64,000 nucleotides of DNA from positions 20,352 through 84,351 of the forward strand of contig JBMORL010000092.1 in assembly GCA_049322335.1 (NCBI GenBank), in the 5' to 3' direction. Under the pieces are notes generated by a model. That model was not told the DNA's origin. It saw only the letters and a list, made by a program, of their open reading frames with translations, and ran no database searches. This document shows, one piece after another, positions 22,640-31,937 of this stretch. A program made the position numbers and the translations under genes. The stretch is from JBMORL01 sp049322335. GTDB taxonomy: Bacteria > Bacteroidota > Bacteroidia > Flavobacteriales_D > UBA2798. Position 1 is the first letter of the stretch, and each line of letters opens with the position of its first letter.

Positions 22640-24061
22640 TTAACTTTTTCTCCTGCGCAGGAAACGGAATTTTGAAATGTAGAAATCTTTGGTGAATAAT
22701 TTCGAATCGCGGTTGGATGACCAGGTGAGCAGGAAACTGAAAGGTGCCAGCACAAAAGTACTGAGCCACATTCCCCAGAAAGGGTCCATCACTTCCGATT
22801 TGGCCATTTTTTCTCCGCTGATGGAAACAATGTAGAAAAAAATAAATAATAATACGGAAGCTACCATTGGTGCACCCAATCCTCCCTTACGTATAATAGC
22901 TCCCAGTGGTGCGCCAATAAAAAACAAAATCACACAGGCAAAAGAAAGTGTTAGTTTCCGGTGCCATTCTATGCGGTGTTTGTTGATGTATTCGTTTCGT
23001 CCGCGTACTTCATCTTTCAGACCGGTGTATACACGGTTTATTTCACGAGCTTTGGTTAAGGCCACTGAAACAGCATTGGCCTTTTCTTTTTTTTCAAGAT
23101 TTTTCCATAAAAAAGCAGTGGGAACCAGTGACGATGAATCAGCCTGTCGTACCTGTACGGGGCGATAAATCATGAATTCGTTGGTGATAAATTTTGAAAA
23201 ATCCTCTCTGCGCTGTGCCAGGTGAGATCGCAGTGAATCTTCCGCTATCTCCAGCTGTTCCATATTCATCATTTCAAAATGCGAGCGAAAAACGTCTACA
23301 TCGGTACGCTGCAACTTAAACGCTTCCATATCAAAATGCAAAACACCTTCCTTGAACGACATCTTCATAAACGGATATTTTGCGTTTTTTACGCTCGAAG
23401 GATCCATTTCCTGGTAAATTCTTCCGTCAATAAGGGTAAAGTAAAGATGATCACCGTTATCTGTTTTCAATAATTGTCCCTGTTCGGCATACAGGTCGCG
23501 TTTCAGCAGTGCATTGGGATGCGACTGATCGAAAATAAAAATCTCTTTGAATGATTCATCCGAATTGTTTTTTTCTTTGGCATAAATGCTGTAACCGGGA
23601 ATGTCGTTGTAAAATGTTCCGGGATTCAGTGCCAGTGTGGGTTTTTGTTCCTGTATGTCGTTAATAAGCGCCCTGAATTTCAGGTTGGCTACCGGCCAGG
23701 TATAATTGGAAAAAAAGAAAGCCCCGATGCTGATCAAAAAAATAAAAACAGTAAGCGGCCGCATGATTCTGGTTAGGGATAATCCTGCCGATTTCATGGC
23801 GGTAAGTTCATTGCTTTCGGCCAGGTTTCCGAATGTCATAATAGACGAAAGCAAAATGGCAATTGGCAATGCCATAGGAACGAGGTTGGCAGAGGCATAG
23901 AAAAGCAATTCGGCCACCACATACCATTCCAGGCCTTTTCCCATCAGGTCGTCAACGTATTTCCATAAAAACTGCATCACCAGAAAAAACATCGAAATGA
24001 TGAAGGTGGAAATAAAAGGCCCGATATAGGCCCTGATGATAAGAAGATGAAGTTTTTTCAA
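22640..24061 (-). CDS. LptF/LptG family permease (LPS export)
   Basis: A 473-residue protein with an N-terminal membrane block (helix after IRAYIGPFISTFIISMFFLVM), a long periplasmic beta-jellyroll insert (~150-330) and three C-terminal helices including ...LSFACVILFFIGAPLGAIIRKGGLG. This is the YjgP/YjgQ layout. Two such proteins with LptB2 move LPS from the inner membrane to the LptA bridge. Bacteroidota often carry both F and G far apart; which one this is cannot be told from sequence alone. Confidence 0.88.
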   Translation of the reverse strand: MKKLHLLIIRAYIGPFISTFIISMFFLVMQFLWKYVDDLMGKGLEWYVVAELLFYASANLVPMALPIAILLSSIMTFGNLAESNELTAMKSAGLSLTRIMRPLTVFIFLISIGAFFFSNYTWPVANLKFRALINDIQEQKPTLALNPGTFYNDIPGYSIYAKEKNNSDESFKEIFIFDQSHPNALLKRDLYAEQGQLLKTDNGDHLYFTLIDGRIYQEMDPSSVKNAKYPFMKMSFKEGVLHFDMEAFKLQRTDVDVFRSHFEMMNMEQLEIAEDSLRSHLAQRREDFSKFITNEFMIYRPVQVRQADSSSLVPTAFLWKNLEKKEKANAVSVALTKAREINRVYTGLKDEVRGRNEYINKHRIEWHRKLTLSFACVILFFIGAPLGAIIRKGGLGAPMVASVLLFIFFYIVSISGEKMAKSEVMDPFWGMWLSTFVLAPFSFLLTWSSNRDSKLFTKDFYISKFRFLRRRKS

Positions 24062-24112
24062 GGTAAATAGTCAAACGTCAGGCCGGCTGCAAAATTGCGA
24101 AAAGAAGCGAGA

Positions 24113-24496
24113 TTATGCACCGAGTTTTTGTTTTAAAACACCAATCTGGTTATCCCAGAGAAATTTTGATTCGGCCATGTCGCTTTCATCAGCAAAATCG
24201 GTCACTATCAGCGCCACTTCATTGGTGATTGGGTCGGTTTTTATGTTGAATTCGAACATGGTGTTGTCGTCTTCATCTTCCCGTTCCCACTGGAATTTTA
24301 TCGACTCGAATGGTTTTTTGGAGATCAGCCGGGCACGCTCTTCTGCGTCATCCCATTTAAATATATACACCCCGTTTTTAATATTTACATCGTCAGCAAA
24401 CCATTCGGAAAGACCATCTGGAGTACTTAAGCTGTTGAAAAGCACTTTATTGGAAGAGCGGAGGGGATACTCAAGCTCGAATTTCTGTTTAGGCAT
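24113..24496 (-). CDS. START-like domain protein
   Basis: A 127-residue protein beginning MPKQKFELEYPLRSSNKVLF, with SEWFADDVNIKNGVYIFKW and ending in a helix (LWDNQIGVLKQKLGA). It is a small START-fold protein that is widespread in Bacteroidota next to lptF-like genes; here it sits 51 bp upstream of that gene in the same direction. Biochemical role unknown. Confidence 0.78.
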   Translation of the reverse strand: MPKQKFELEYPLRSSNKVLFNSLSTPDGLSEWFADDVNIKNGVYIFKWDDAEERARLISKKPFESIKFQWEREDEDDNTMFEFNIKTDPITNEVALIVTDFADESDMAESKFLWDNQIGVLKQKLGA

Positions 24497-24576
24497 AACC
24501 GGTAATTTTAAATGAATAATAGTAATTTCGCCCGCACGTATCCTTAGGATGCTATAAATATAATAAATTTTACCGA

Positions 24577-25320
24577 ATGGCGCTCATTCATACCTTCGAA
24601 TCTTCGGGAAATACTTTGTTCAGGTACAGGGGACAGATTCCACTCCTTCTTTTTGCGGCCTCCGTTCCGGTAATCTGGCTGACGGATATTACTTGCATCA
24701 CGGAGGACATGTATTGGGTTTTACTGGCTGTTTGTGGTTTCGTTTCTTTTCTCGGGTTTATCATCCGTGCTATCGCTATCGGCACCACGCCTAAGAACAC
24801 TTCCGGAAGAAATACAAAAGAGCAGGTGGCCGATACGGTAAATCAAACCGGCATCTATTCCACCGTAAGACACCCGCTTTACCTGGGCAATTATTTTATG
24901 TGGATCGGTATCGTTGGATTTACTTTCAATATCTGGTTTGTACTGGTGGTTACCCTTGCTTATTGGCTGTATTACGAAAGGATCATGTTTGCTGAAGAAC
25001 GTTTTTTGGAAAAAAAATTCGGAGAAGTTTATATCAGCTGGTCGATGAAAGTACCGGCTTTTATTCCTTCTTTCAAAAATTATAAAAAATCGGTGGTGCC
25101 ATTTTCCATGAAAAGTGTTTTAAGAAGAGAATATTCAGGAATCCTGGCCACTGTTTTCGGATTTCTATTTGTGGCGCTTTGCCGCGATTATTTTATGATG
25201 GAAACATTTGAATTCAATATGAATTATGCCTGGATTTTGGGCGGAACGCTGGTGTTTACTTTTATTCTCCGCTCGCTGAAAAAATATACCAGCGTTTTAA
25301 ATGAAGAGGGAAGATGGTAA
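24577..25320 (+). CDS. ICMT/PEMT-type membrane methyltransferase
   Basis: A 247-residue, several-helix membrane protein with the conserved RHPLYLGNYFMWIGI and EERFLEKKFGEVYISW segments, as in isoprenylcysteine carboxyl methyltransferase and phospholipid methyltransferases. The SAM-binding HPLY-G-N region is intact. Substrate unknown; a lipid or quinone is more likely than an isoprenylated protein. A -7-like TAATTTCG lies at 24523. The gene overlaps the next lipoprotein gene by 20 bp. Confidence 0.72.
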   Translation: MALIHTFESSGNTLFRYRGQIPLLLFAASVPVIWLTDITCITEDMYWVLLAVCGFVSFLGFIIRAIAIGTTPKNTSGRNTKEQVADTVNQTGIYSTVRHPLYLGNYFMWIGIVGFTFNIWFVLVVTLAYWLYYERIMFAEERFLEKKFGEVYISWSMKVPAFIPSFKNYKKSVVPFSMKSVLRREYSGILATVFGFLFVALCRDYFMMETFEFNMNYAWILGGTLVFTFILRSLKKYTSVLNEEGRW

Positions 25321-26401
25321 TAGCGGTTTTCTGATACCATTTACCAGCACACAAAAACTGGTTTCTATCCTTTTTTTTATTCTCATTTTATTTTCCTGTA
25401 AAGAAAAAAGCAAACCCCGGAATTATACGGGCGGACATGCGCATATGGAAATTATGGTTCAGGAGGAAAGTTTTTTTGGGAAGGATACCTTCAGCAAGCT
25501 ACCACCGCAGGGTATGACAAAGACAGAAAGCATCGCACTTCTGCTGGTGTCTGATACCATCCTCAGCCGGGTAATTTCAAAAACAAAGTGGCAGGGAGAT
25601 GTTTTTTCAGCACGTGAAAACATAAGAGTGCATGAAGTAGAAAATGCCACAGAAATATTAAAAATTGAATTTTATCACGATCATGAAAAAGCGGCATTGA
25701 ATTTTCTTGACACATTGTATAATGAAGCATATCTCTTTGTACGGGGATACCTGGGTTCGGATGTAAAGGAAAAGCTGTTGGATATAGAAAGTAATCTGGA
25801 TAAAATAAGGATAGACATTAATAAGGAAGAAGAATTATTAATGAAGGAAAAAGAAAAAAATCCCGAAAAGTGGCAGGAATATAATTATAATACCAGGCTG
25901 GCAGAAAAAATGATAAAGCTGATGGCGAATAAAAATATATTGGAAGAAATGATTCATTCCTTAAAAAGGAACGATGGGATAGTAAAGATATCCGTTCTTT
26001 CCAACGGAATAATGGATAATGATGAATACTTTCATTCTACAGCAGGCAATATCTATGAACTGGAATTGAAACGCGAAGAACTTCTGATGGCGAAAGCAAA
26101 AAATGCTGAAATAAAAGAACTCGAAAGCAGAATCCGGGAAGAAAAACAAAAACTCATTCGGTACCTGGAATTAACAATAGAAAATTTGAACAAAGAAATG
26201 GAAAGAGATATGGAGTTAACGGAATTCCAATGGCAAAAGGATTCTGTTATTTCCACTGTGGTTCTTTCCCGGCAAAGGCTTGATTCGTTGAATACGGGAT
26301 ATATTCGCCTTTTGGAAAAGCAGGCTACTTACAGGATGGCGCAGGCAGGATTAATACCGCAGATTTTTATTGTTGAAAGGCCGGCTTACAGCAGTAAATG
26401 A
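25301..26401 (+). CDS. GumC/Wzz-like coiled-coil lipoprotein
   Basis: A 366-residue protein with a lipobox-like SILFFILILFSCKE (lipid on Cys). The next ~100 residues (TESIALLLVSDTIL...VHEVENATEILKIEFYHDHEKAALNF) match the Wzz domain pattern of polysaccharide co-polymerases, followed by a long coiled coil (~150-300). The end, YRMAQAGLIPQIFIVERPAYS, resembles the second Wzz/GNVR end region before a transmembrane helix, but no helix follows. The protein may thus be an outer-membrane or periplasmic lipoprotein relative of a chain-length regulator. The start overlaps the upstream gene; a later start is possible. Confidence 0.55.
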   Translation: MKREDGNSGFLIPFTSTQKLVSILFFILILFSCKEKSKPRNYTGGHAHMEIMVQEESFFGKDTFSKLPPQGMTKTESIALLLVSDTILSRVISKTKWQGDVFSARENIRVHEVENATEILKIEFYHDHEKAALNFLDTLYNEAYLFVRGYLGSDVKEKLLDIESNLDKIRIDINKEEELLMKEKEKNPEKWQEYNYNTRLAEKMIKLMANKNILEEMIHSLKRNDGIVKISVLSNGIMDNDEYFHSTAGNIYELELKREELLMAKAKNAEIKELESRIREEKQKLIRYLELTIENLNKEMERDMELTEFQWQKDSVISTVVLSRQRLDSLNTGYIRLLEKQATYRMAQAGLIPQIFIVERPAYSSK

Positions 26402-26403
26402 AC

Positions 26404-28773
26404 TTACTCCCTCACTTCAAAATTCACACTCACGGTATTTCCTTTGTCGTCTACGATTGTTAATTTATGTGGCCCGGGAGCAGGAACAAATTCCATCTGG
26501 TGAATATCCATAGTAGAACCGATAAATAAATCATCAAGATGCCAGAATAAAGTGGCAGATTTATCGCGGTGTGTAGCTTCAAAAATAGTTTTTCCTTTTT
26601 CCCCTTCTAACGTTACAGGGATATGTATTTTACTTCCTTTTTTCGGATACAAAATTTCCATCGGTTTGTTTTCTTCCACCGATTTGCAATCACTTCTGAA
26701 TTCCGGTAATGTTTTGTAGGAAGGATTTTTTCCCTTATAATAATATTCCATTACCGGAGGAAGAACAAACCACGGATGGTGAATCATTTCTTCTGCCAGT
26801 TCGCAATCACTGTCCACCCGGTATTTTCCGGTTTTATCCAGGTGCACCAGCTGATGATAGGGACATACCGGTGTTTCGCTACAGGTAGCGGGAATCCATG
26901 TGGTATCCACTTCTTCGCAGACATCAGAGGCACGGTGTCCGCTTAAACGGCATAAAGGAACTTTTTCCATATCGTCATAAGGCATCCTGAACCATTCTGA
27001 TTTCGGCAAGCGGCTGAATACATCAAATAAAATGGGCGCTGCTGCTTCTATTCCCACCAAACCCGGCCTTCCTTCGCCATCGGCATTTCCAACCCAAATA
27101 CCCACCACGTATTTCGGATTCACGCCAATGGCCCAGGCATCACGAAATCCGAAACTGGTTCCGGTTTTCCACGCAATTTTCGATGAAGAAGAAAAATTCT
27201 GCCAGTTTTCATCCCCTTCCGGCCGCGCTACATCCAGCATGGCCTGGAAAGTAAACCAAACTGCTGCAGGATTTAATAACGGTTCGGACGCTTCAGCAGT
27301 TAGTGTTTCAGCGGTTACATTTTTTGATATATAGTAAGGCCGTTCGTTTACCGATTTTTTGTAATCGGGATACTGGTTCAGGTTCCTGGCCATCGCTGCG
27401 TAAACCGAACAAAGATCCCATAGTGAAGCTTCAGCCCCTCCAAGAACCAGCGACAACCCATAATGGGAAGAGGAAAACTTCAGGGTGGTTAATCCCAGTT
27501 TTTTCAACTGGTAGTGAAATTTTGCAATACCGTATTGCTGCAACATTTTTATGGCCGGAACATTCAGCGATCGCGCAAGGGCACGGTTGGCGGAAACAGC
27601 GCCATCATATTTCTGGTTATAATTTTTTGGGTTGTATCCCGAAATATGTGTAGGCACATCCGGCACCAGCATTTTGGGTGTAATGATTCCATCATTGAGC
27701 ATGCCGGCATATAACAAGGGTTTTAGAATACTGCCGGTGCTTCGTGCAGAAGGAATGATATCCACATCGCTTCCGTGTTCTTTTTCTTCATTCTCCACAT
27801 TCCCGGCATAAGCAATCACTTCACCTGTGTTTACATCAATCACCAGGCAGGCTGCATTATAAATTTTGTTCAGTAACAAACGTTCGTGATGGTGTTCCAG
27901 TATTTTCACTACCTGTTCCTGTATTTCCTTATCAAGAGTGGTGGTAATACGTTCGCCTTTATGGCCTTTTTTCATTAGTTCATTAACAAGATGAGGGGCG
28001 ACCTGAGGAAGATCTGCCGGTTTTTGCGGAAGCGGTTCGGTTTTAGAAAGCAAAAGGGTAGTGGAATCTATTTCCCCGATTTCAAATAAGCGGTCGAGCA
28101 GGCGGTCGCGTTTGTCTTTCAGTTTATATTGATTTTTTCCGGGATAAATCAGGCTGGGCGCATTGGGCAACACAGCCAGCAAAGCCGATTCAGCCCACGA
28201 CAGCTGGTCGGGTGTGCGGTTAAAATAACGCCATGCCGCTGCATCAATCCCCACCACGTTACCTCCCATGGGCGCATTGGAAGCATAAAAGGCAAGAATC
28301 TCTTCTTTGGAATAGGAAAATTCTACCCGTGTGGCAAGTATCGCTTCCAGTATCTTTTCACCATAGGTGCGTTCCTGTCCTTTTCTCATCAGTCTTACTA
28401 CCTGCATAGTGATGGTACTTCCACCGCTTACGCGCCTTCCTTCCGAAAAATTTTGTTTGACAGCTCTTCCGATCCCCCTGAAACTGATACCTATATGCGA
28501 ATAAAAATTCCTGTCTTCAAACTGGATAATGGCTTTTTCAAATTTTTCGGGAACATGTGGATTATGAGGAAACCGCCACTGGCCGTCATCAGCTATTCTT
28601 GCACCCAATACATTTCCCTGGCGGTCGTAAATTACCGTGGAGGTGGGATCATTGAAGAGTTTTTCGGGTATGGCATTGTAATACCATATAAAAAAAATGA
28701 TCCACAGGGCGTACCATACATACCTGTAGCGGTAGTTGAAACGCCAGAACCGGAGCCAGAGTCGTTTGAGCAT
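26404..28773 (-). CDS. pbpC: Penicillin-binding protein 1C
   Basis: The 789-residue protein has one N-terminal membrane helix (~18-33) and a glycosyltransferase domain (FEDRNFYSHIGISFRGIGRA, GGSTITMQVVRLMRKG). The transpeptidase domain has SARSTGSILKPLLY (active-site SxxK) and KTGTSFGFRDAW, and the C-terminal ~90 residues are the BiPBP_C domain, the full PbpC layout. It polymerises and may crosslink peptidoglycan. The usual partner, an alpha-2-macroglobulin (yfhM), is not adjacent. The gene ends 2 bp from the convergent lipoprotein gene. Confidence 0.92.
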   Translation of the reverse strand: MLKRLWLRFWRFNYRYRYVWYALWIIFFIWYYNAIPEKLFNDPTSTVIYDRQGNVLGARIADDGQWRFPHNPHVPEKFEKAIIQFEDRNFYSHIGISFRGIGRAVKQNFSEGRRVSGGSTITMQVVRLMRKGQERTYGEKILEAILATRVEFSYSKEEILAFYASNAPMGGNVVGIDAAAWRYFNRTPDQLSWAESALLAVLPNAPSLIYPGKNQYKLKDKRDRLLDRLFEIGEIDSTTLLLSKTEPLPQKPADLPQVAPHLVNELMKKGHKGERITTTLDKEIQEQVVKILEHHHERLLLNKIYNAACLVIDVNTGEVIAYAGNVENEEKEHGSDVDIIPSARSTGSILKPLLYAGMLNDGIITPKMLVPDVPTHISGYNPKNYNQKYDGAVSANRALARSLNVPAIKMLQQYGIAKFHYQLKKLGLTTLKFSSSHYGLSLVLGGAEASLWDLCSVYAAMARNLNQYPDYKKSVNERPYYISKNVTAETLTAEASEPLLNPAAVWFTFQAMLDVARPEGDENWQNFSSSSKIAWKTGTSFGFRDAWAIGVNPKYVVGIWVGNADGEGRPGLVGIEAAAPILFDVFSRLPKSEWFRMPYDDMEKVPLCRLSGHRASDVCEEVDTTWIPATCSETPVCPYHQLVHLDKTGKYRVDSDCELAEEMIHHPWFVLPPVMEYYYKGKNPSYKTLPEFRSDCKSVEENKPMEILYPKKGSKIHIPVTLEGEKGKTIFEATHRDKSATLFWHLDDLFIGSTMDIHQMEFVPAPGPHKLTIVDDKGNTVSVNFEVRE

Positions 28774-28875
28774 GATGGGTAGTTCAAATATACGAACAAC
28801 GATTTACCGGGTTTTTACATTTTTTATCCGGAACAAATTGTTATTTTGTGAGAGTTTTTAACGATTAACCGCAGA

Positions 28876-31800
28876 GTGGGTCAACGGGTATTTCTTATAT
28901 TGCTATTTGTGTCTTCGGCTTTTTTGTCCAAAGCCCAGCAATACAACTTTCATAATTATTCTGTAGGCGAGGGGTTGGCACAATCGCAGGTATTTGCCAT
29001 TGCAGAAGACAATGAAGGTTACCTGTGGATGGCTACAAGAGGAGGAGGCCTCAGCCGTTTTGACGGCATATCATTCAAAAATTTTACCACACGTGATGGT
29101 TTAATCAACGATTTCGTATTATGCCTGCTGAAAGATAAAAAAGGAAATATCTGTATCGGTACCAATGCCGGCCTTAGTATTTATAACGGTAAAAAATTTA
29201 CCAGCTATTTTCCCGGAAGCGATTCTTCTGCCGTTTCGGTTAATGCACTCGCTGAAGATAAAAACGGACGATTATGGATGGCTACAGCAAAAGGTATTTA
29301 CTATCTCGAACAAAATAAACTGGTAAAATACCCGGTAACCAAAAATATGGTGAGTTGTCTGCTCATTGATTCCAAAGGGAATTTGTGGTTTGGAGATGAT
29401 TTTGGTTTGAACCTGGCAGATACAGTGAAAGGAAAACCGGTAAGTTATCTTTTCAGAGGGAAAGACGGTTTTACCAATGTATTGGTTCGCGCCCTGCACG
29501 AAATGCCCGATGGAAATATTATGGCCGGAACATATGGCGGAGGGGTTTTTGCTTTTAATAAAAAAAGAGCAAAAGCTTTTCCCTTGTTTAAACCCGATGA
29601 ACTGAAAAGCCGGATTATTCATGATCTTTTACAGGATGGACAAGGCAGATGGTGGATAGCTACACACGATGCCGGAATTTACCGTTACGATCCTTCGGAT
29701 AGTTCGCTGGTGAATATTTCGGAAAATGAGGGATTGGCCAATAATCATGTCAGCTCGTTATTTAATGATAGTTGGGGGAATATCTGGATCGGCACTTCGG
29801 GTGGTGGCGTTTCCAAATATTCGGGAGAACAGTTTGTGCATTATACCGAAAAAAACGGACTGAAAGGAGATTATATTTATTCTGTTTTCGTTTCTTCCGA
29901 CAGTTCGCTGTGGATGGGAACCAATGCCAAAGGAGTGGTTCGTATAAAAGGAACTAACGTGGTGCACTATTCAGCAGAAAATGGTTTTGTGGATGAAAAA
30001 GTGAAATGTATTTTCCAGGATAGTTACGGAGCCATGTGGTTTGGAACAGAAGGAGAAGGATTGTGGCGGTTCGATTCATCGGGATTTATAGGTTTAAAAC
30101 GTGAGCAGGGGCTTACGGGAAACTGGGTAAAGTCAATTGTACAGGATAAAAACGGTGCTCTTCATATTGCCACAGCGGGTGGTGGTGTTTCCCACATCTA
30201 TCGCCCTTTCCCCGAAAACAAAAATAATTTTACCATAAAACGAAGTGCAGGTGACCTTCCCGACAGGGTGAATTGCCTTTTTGTTGACAAAAACAACACC
30301 ATCTGGGCAGGCGCTGATGCTGAAGAAGGAATTCACAGTATTTCTTTTTCCGGGAACTATGCATTTATCATTACCTACCGGCAGGTGGATAAACTAACGG
30401 TTCGCGCCATACGGCAGGATAAAAACGGTTACCTGTGGTTTGCTACAGCAGGAAAAGGATTACTTCGCATACTTCCGCAGCAGCGAAAACTGAAAAAAGA
30501 GGAGATGGAATATTTTACCACAGCAGACGGACTTACCTCGGACAACATCTACCTGCTGGAAACCGATAGTGAAGGAAATTTGTGGGCAGGTTCGGAGACA
30601 GGTGTGGATAAAATTATACTGAATGAAAACAGCAACATTGTTTCCATCAAACACTTTGGAAAAACGGATGGCTTCCTGGGAATAGAAACCTGCCAGAACT
30701 CCGCTGCCCGTTCATTTGACGGATCCATCTGGTTTGGCACGATCAACGGGCTTACCAAATATAATCCGCAGCGAAAAACCAGCAATGCCAGTGCACCACG
30801 GCTTGGCTTCACCGGCATTAACCTGTTTTACCAACCTCTCGAAAAAACCCGTTTTAAAAACCAAAGAAAAGATTGGGAAAAAATTTCCGATCAGTGGACA
30901 TTGCATCATGATGAAAACCATATCGGTTTCGAGTTTATCGGGATTGACCAGAGAAATCCCTCTATGGTAAAATACAAATGGAAACTGGAAGGACTGGACG
31001 GTGACTGGTCGCCTGTTACCAATAAACGCGAGGTGACTTACAATAACCTGGCACCTGGAAAATATACATTTAAGGTGATGGCTATGAATGAAGACGGAGT
31101 GTGGACAGAAAAACCGCTGGAGTTCTTCTTTGAGATTGAATCACCCTTTTGGGAGAGATGGTGGTTTAAACTGATTATGTACTCGGCCATTGCGGTGATT
31201 ATTTTATCCATCGTATTGGTGTATACCCGCAATGTAAAAAACCGTTCTCTGCGCCTTCGTGAACAACTGGAAACGGAAAAAAAATTACTGGAACTTGAAC
31301 AAAAGTCACTGCGATTGCAGATGAATCCGCATTTTATTTTTCATGCGCTGAATTCTATCCAGGGCCTTATTCTTGAGAATGACGATAAAACGGCACGTTT
31401 ATATCTTACCAAGTTTTCGAAACTGATGAGAAATATTCTTGAAAATTCCCGCGAACAGCTGATATCCCTCGACCGTGAGATTCAAACGCTGAATGATTAC
31501 CTGGCGCTGGAAAAATTTACCCGTAACGATTCATTCGATTATGAAATAGTAACAGATGAAGAAGCTGAAAACGAAATAATAATGATTCCTCCCATGCTTC
31601 TCCAGCCTTTTGTGGAGAATTCCATTATTCATGGTTTCAACGGGCTGAACCGGAGAGGAAAACTGGAAATCCATTTTTCCATAAAAGACCATTACCTCGA
31701 ATGCCGGGTGAGAGACAATGGGGTAGGAAGAGAGAAAGCCATTCAGAATAAAATGCAGCGCGACCAGCAGCACAAATCCATGGCCCTTATTGTTACCCAG

Positions 31801-31932
31801 GAAAGACTGGATACGATCAACGCTGCCATGAAAAAAGAATGGGGTGATCATCATAGTATTGTAATCAACGACCTTACGAATGAAAACGATGAGCCGGACG
31901 GAACAGAAGTTATTGTAAGAATTGCCGTTTAA
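28876..31932 (+). CDS. Hybrid-propeller LytS-type sensor histidine kinase
   Basis: The 1018-residue protein starts at GTG 28876 with a signal peptide (~1-20). Residues ~25-660 hold repeated 'Reg_prop' blades (e.g. DNEGYLWMATRGGGLSRFDG, DSWGNIWIGTSGGGVSKYSG), ~700-755 a Y_Y_Y domain, ~762-785 a membrane helix, then a short coiled coil. The kinase domain has MNPHFIFHALNSIQGL (phospho-acceptor His, HisKA-5/His_kinase type) and HATPase motifs to the end. It senses a periplasmic ligand and normally passes phosphate to a LytTR regulator, but none is next to it. It lies 5 bp before the TPR-phosphatase gene. Confidence 0.9.
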   Translation: MGQRVFLILLFVSSAFLSKAQQYNFHNYSVGEGLAQSQVFAIAEDNEGYLWMATRGGGLSRFDGISFKNFTTRDGLINDFVLCLLKDKKGNICIGTNAGLSIYNGKKFTSYFPGSDSSAVSVNALAEDKNGRLWMATAKGIYYLEQNKLVKYPVTKNMVSCLLIDSKGNLWFGDDFGLNLADTVKGKPVSYLFRGKDGFTNVLVRALHEMPDGNIMAGTYGGGVFAFNKKRAKAFPLFKPDELKSRIIHDLLQDGQGRWWIATHDAGIYRYDPSDSSLVNISENEGLANNHVSSLFNDSWGNIWIGTSGGGVSKYSGEQFVHYTEKNGLKGDYIYSVFVSSDSSLWMGTNAKGVVRIKGTNVVHYSAENGFVDEKVKCIFQDSYGAMWFGTEGEGLWRFDSSGFIGLKREQGLTGNWVKSIVQDKNGALHIATAGGGVSHIYRPFPENKNNFTIKRSAGDLPDRVNCLFVDKNNTIWAGADAEEGIHSISFSGNYAFIITYRQVDKLTVRAIRQDKNGYLWFATAGKGLLRILPQQRKLKKEEMEYFTTADGLTSDNIYLLETDSEGNLWAGSETGVDKIILNENSNIVSIKHFGKTDGFLGIETCQNSAARSFDGSIWFGTINGLTKYNPQRKTSNASAPRLGFTGINLFYQPLEKTRFKNQRKDWEKISDQWTLHHDENHIGFEFIGIDQRNPSMVKYKWKLEGLDGDWSPVTNKREVTYNNLAPGKYTFKVMAMNEDGVWTEKPLEFFFEIESPFWERWWFKLIMYSAIAVIILSIVLVYTRNVKNRSLRLREQLETEKKLLELEQKSLRLQMNPHFIFHALNSIQGLILENDDKTARLYLTKFSKLMRNILENSREQLISLDREIQTLNDYLALEKFTRNDSFDYEIVTDEEAENEIIMIPPMLLQPFVENSIIHGFNGLNRRGKLEIHFSIKDHYLECRVRDNGVGREKAIQNKMQRDQQHKSMALIVTQERLDTINAAMKKEWGDHHSIVINDLTNENDEPDGTEVIVRIAV

Positions 31933-31937
31933 ATGCA

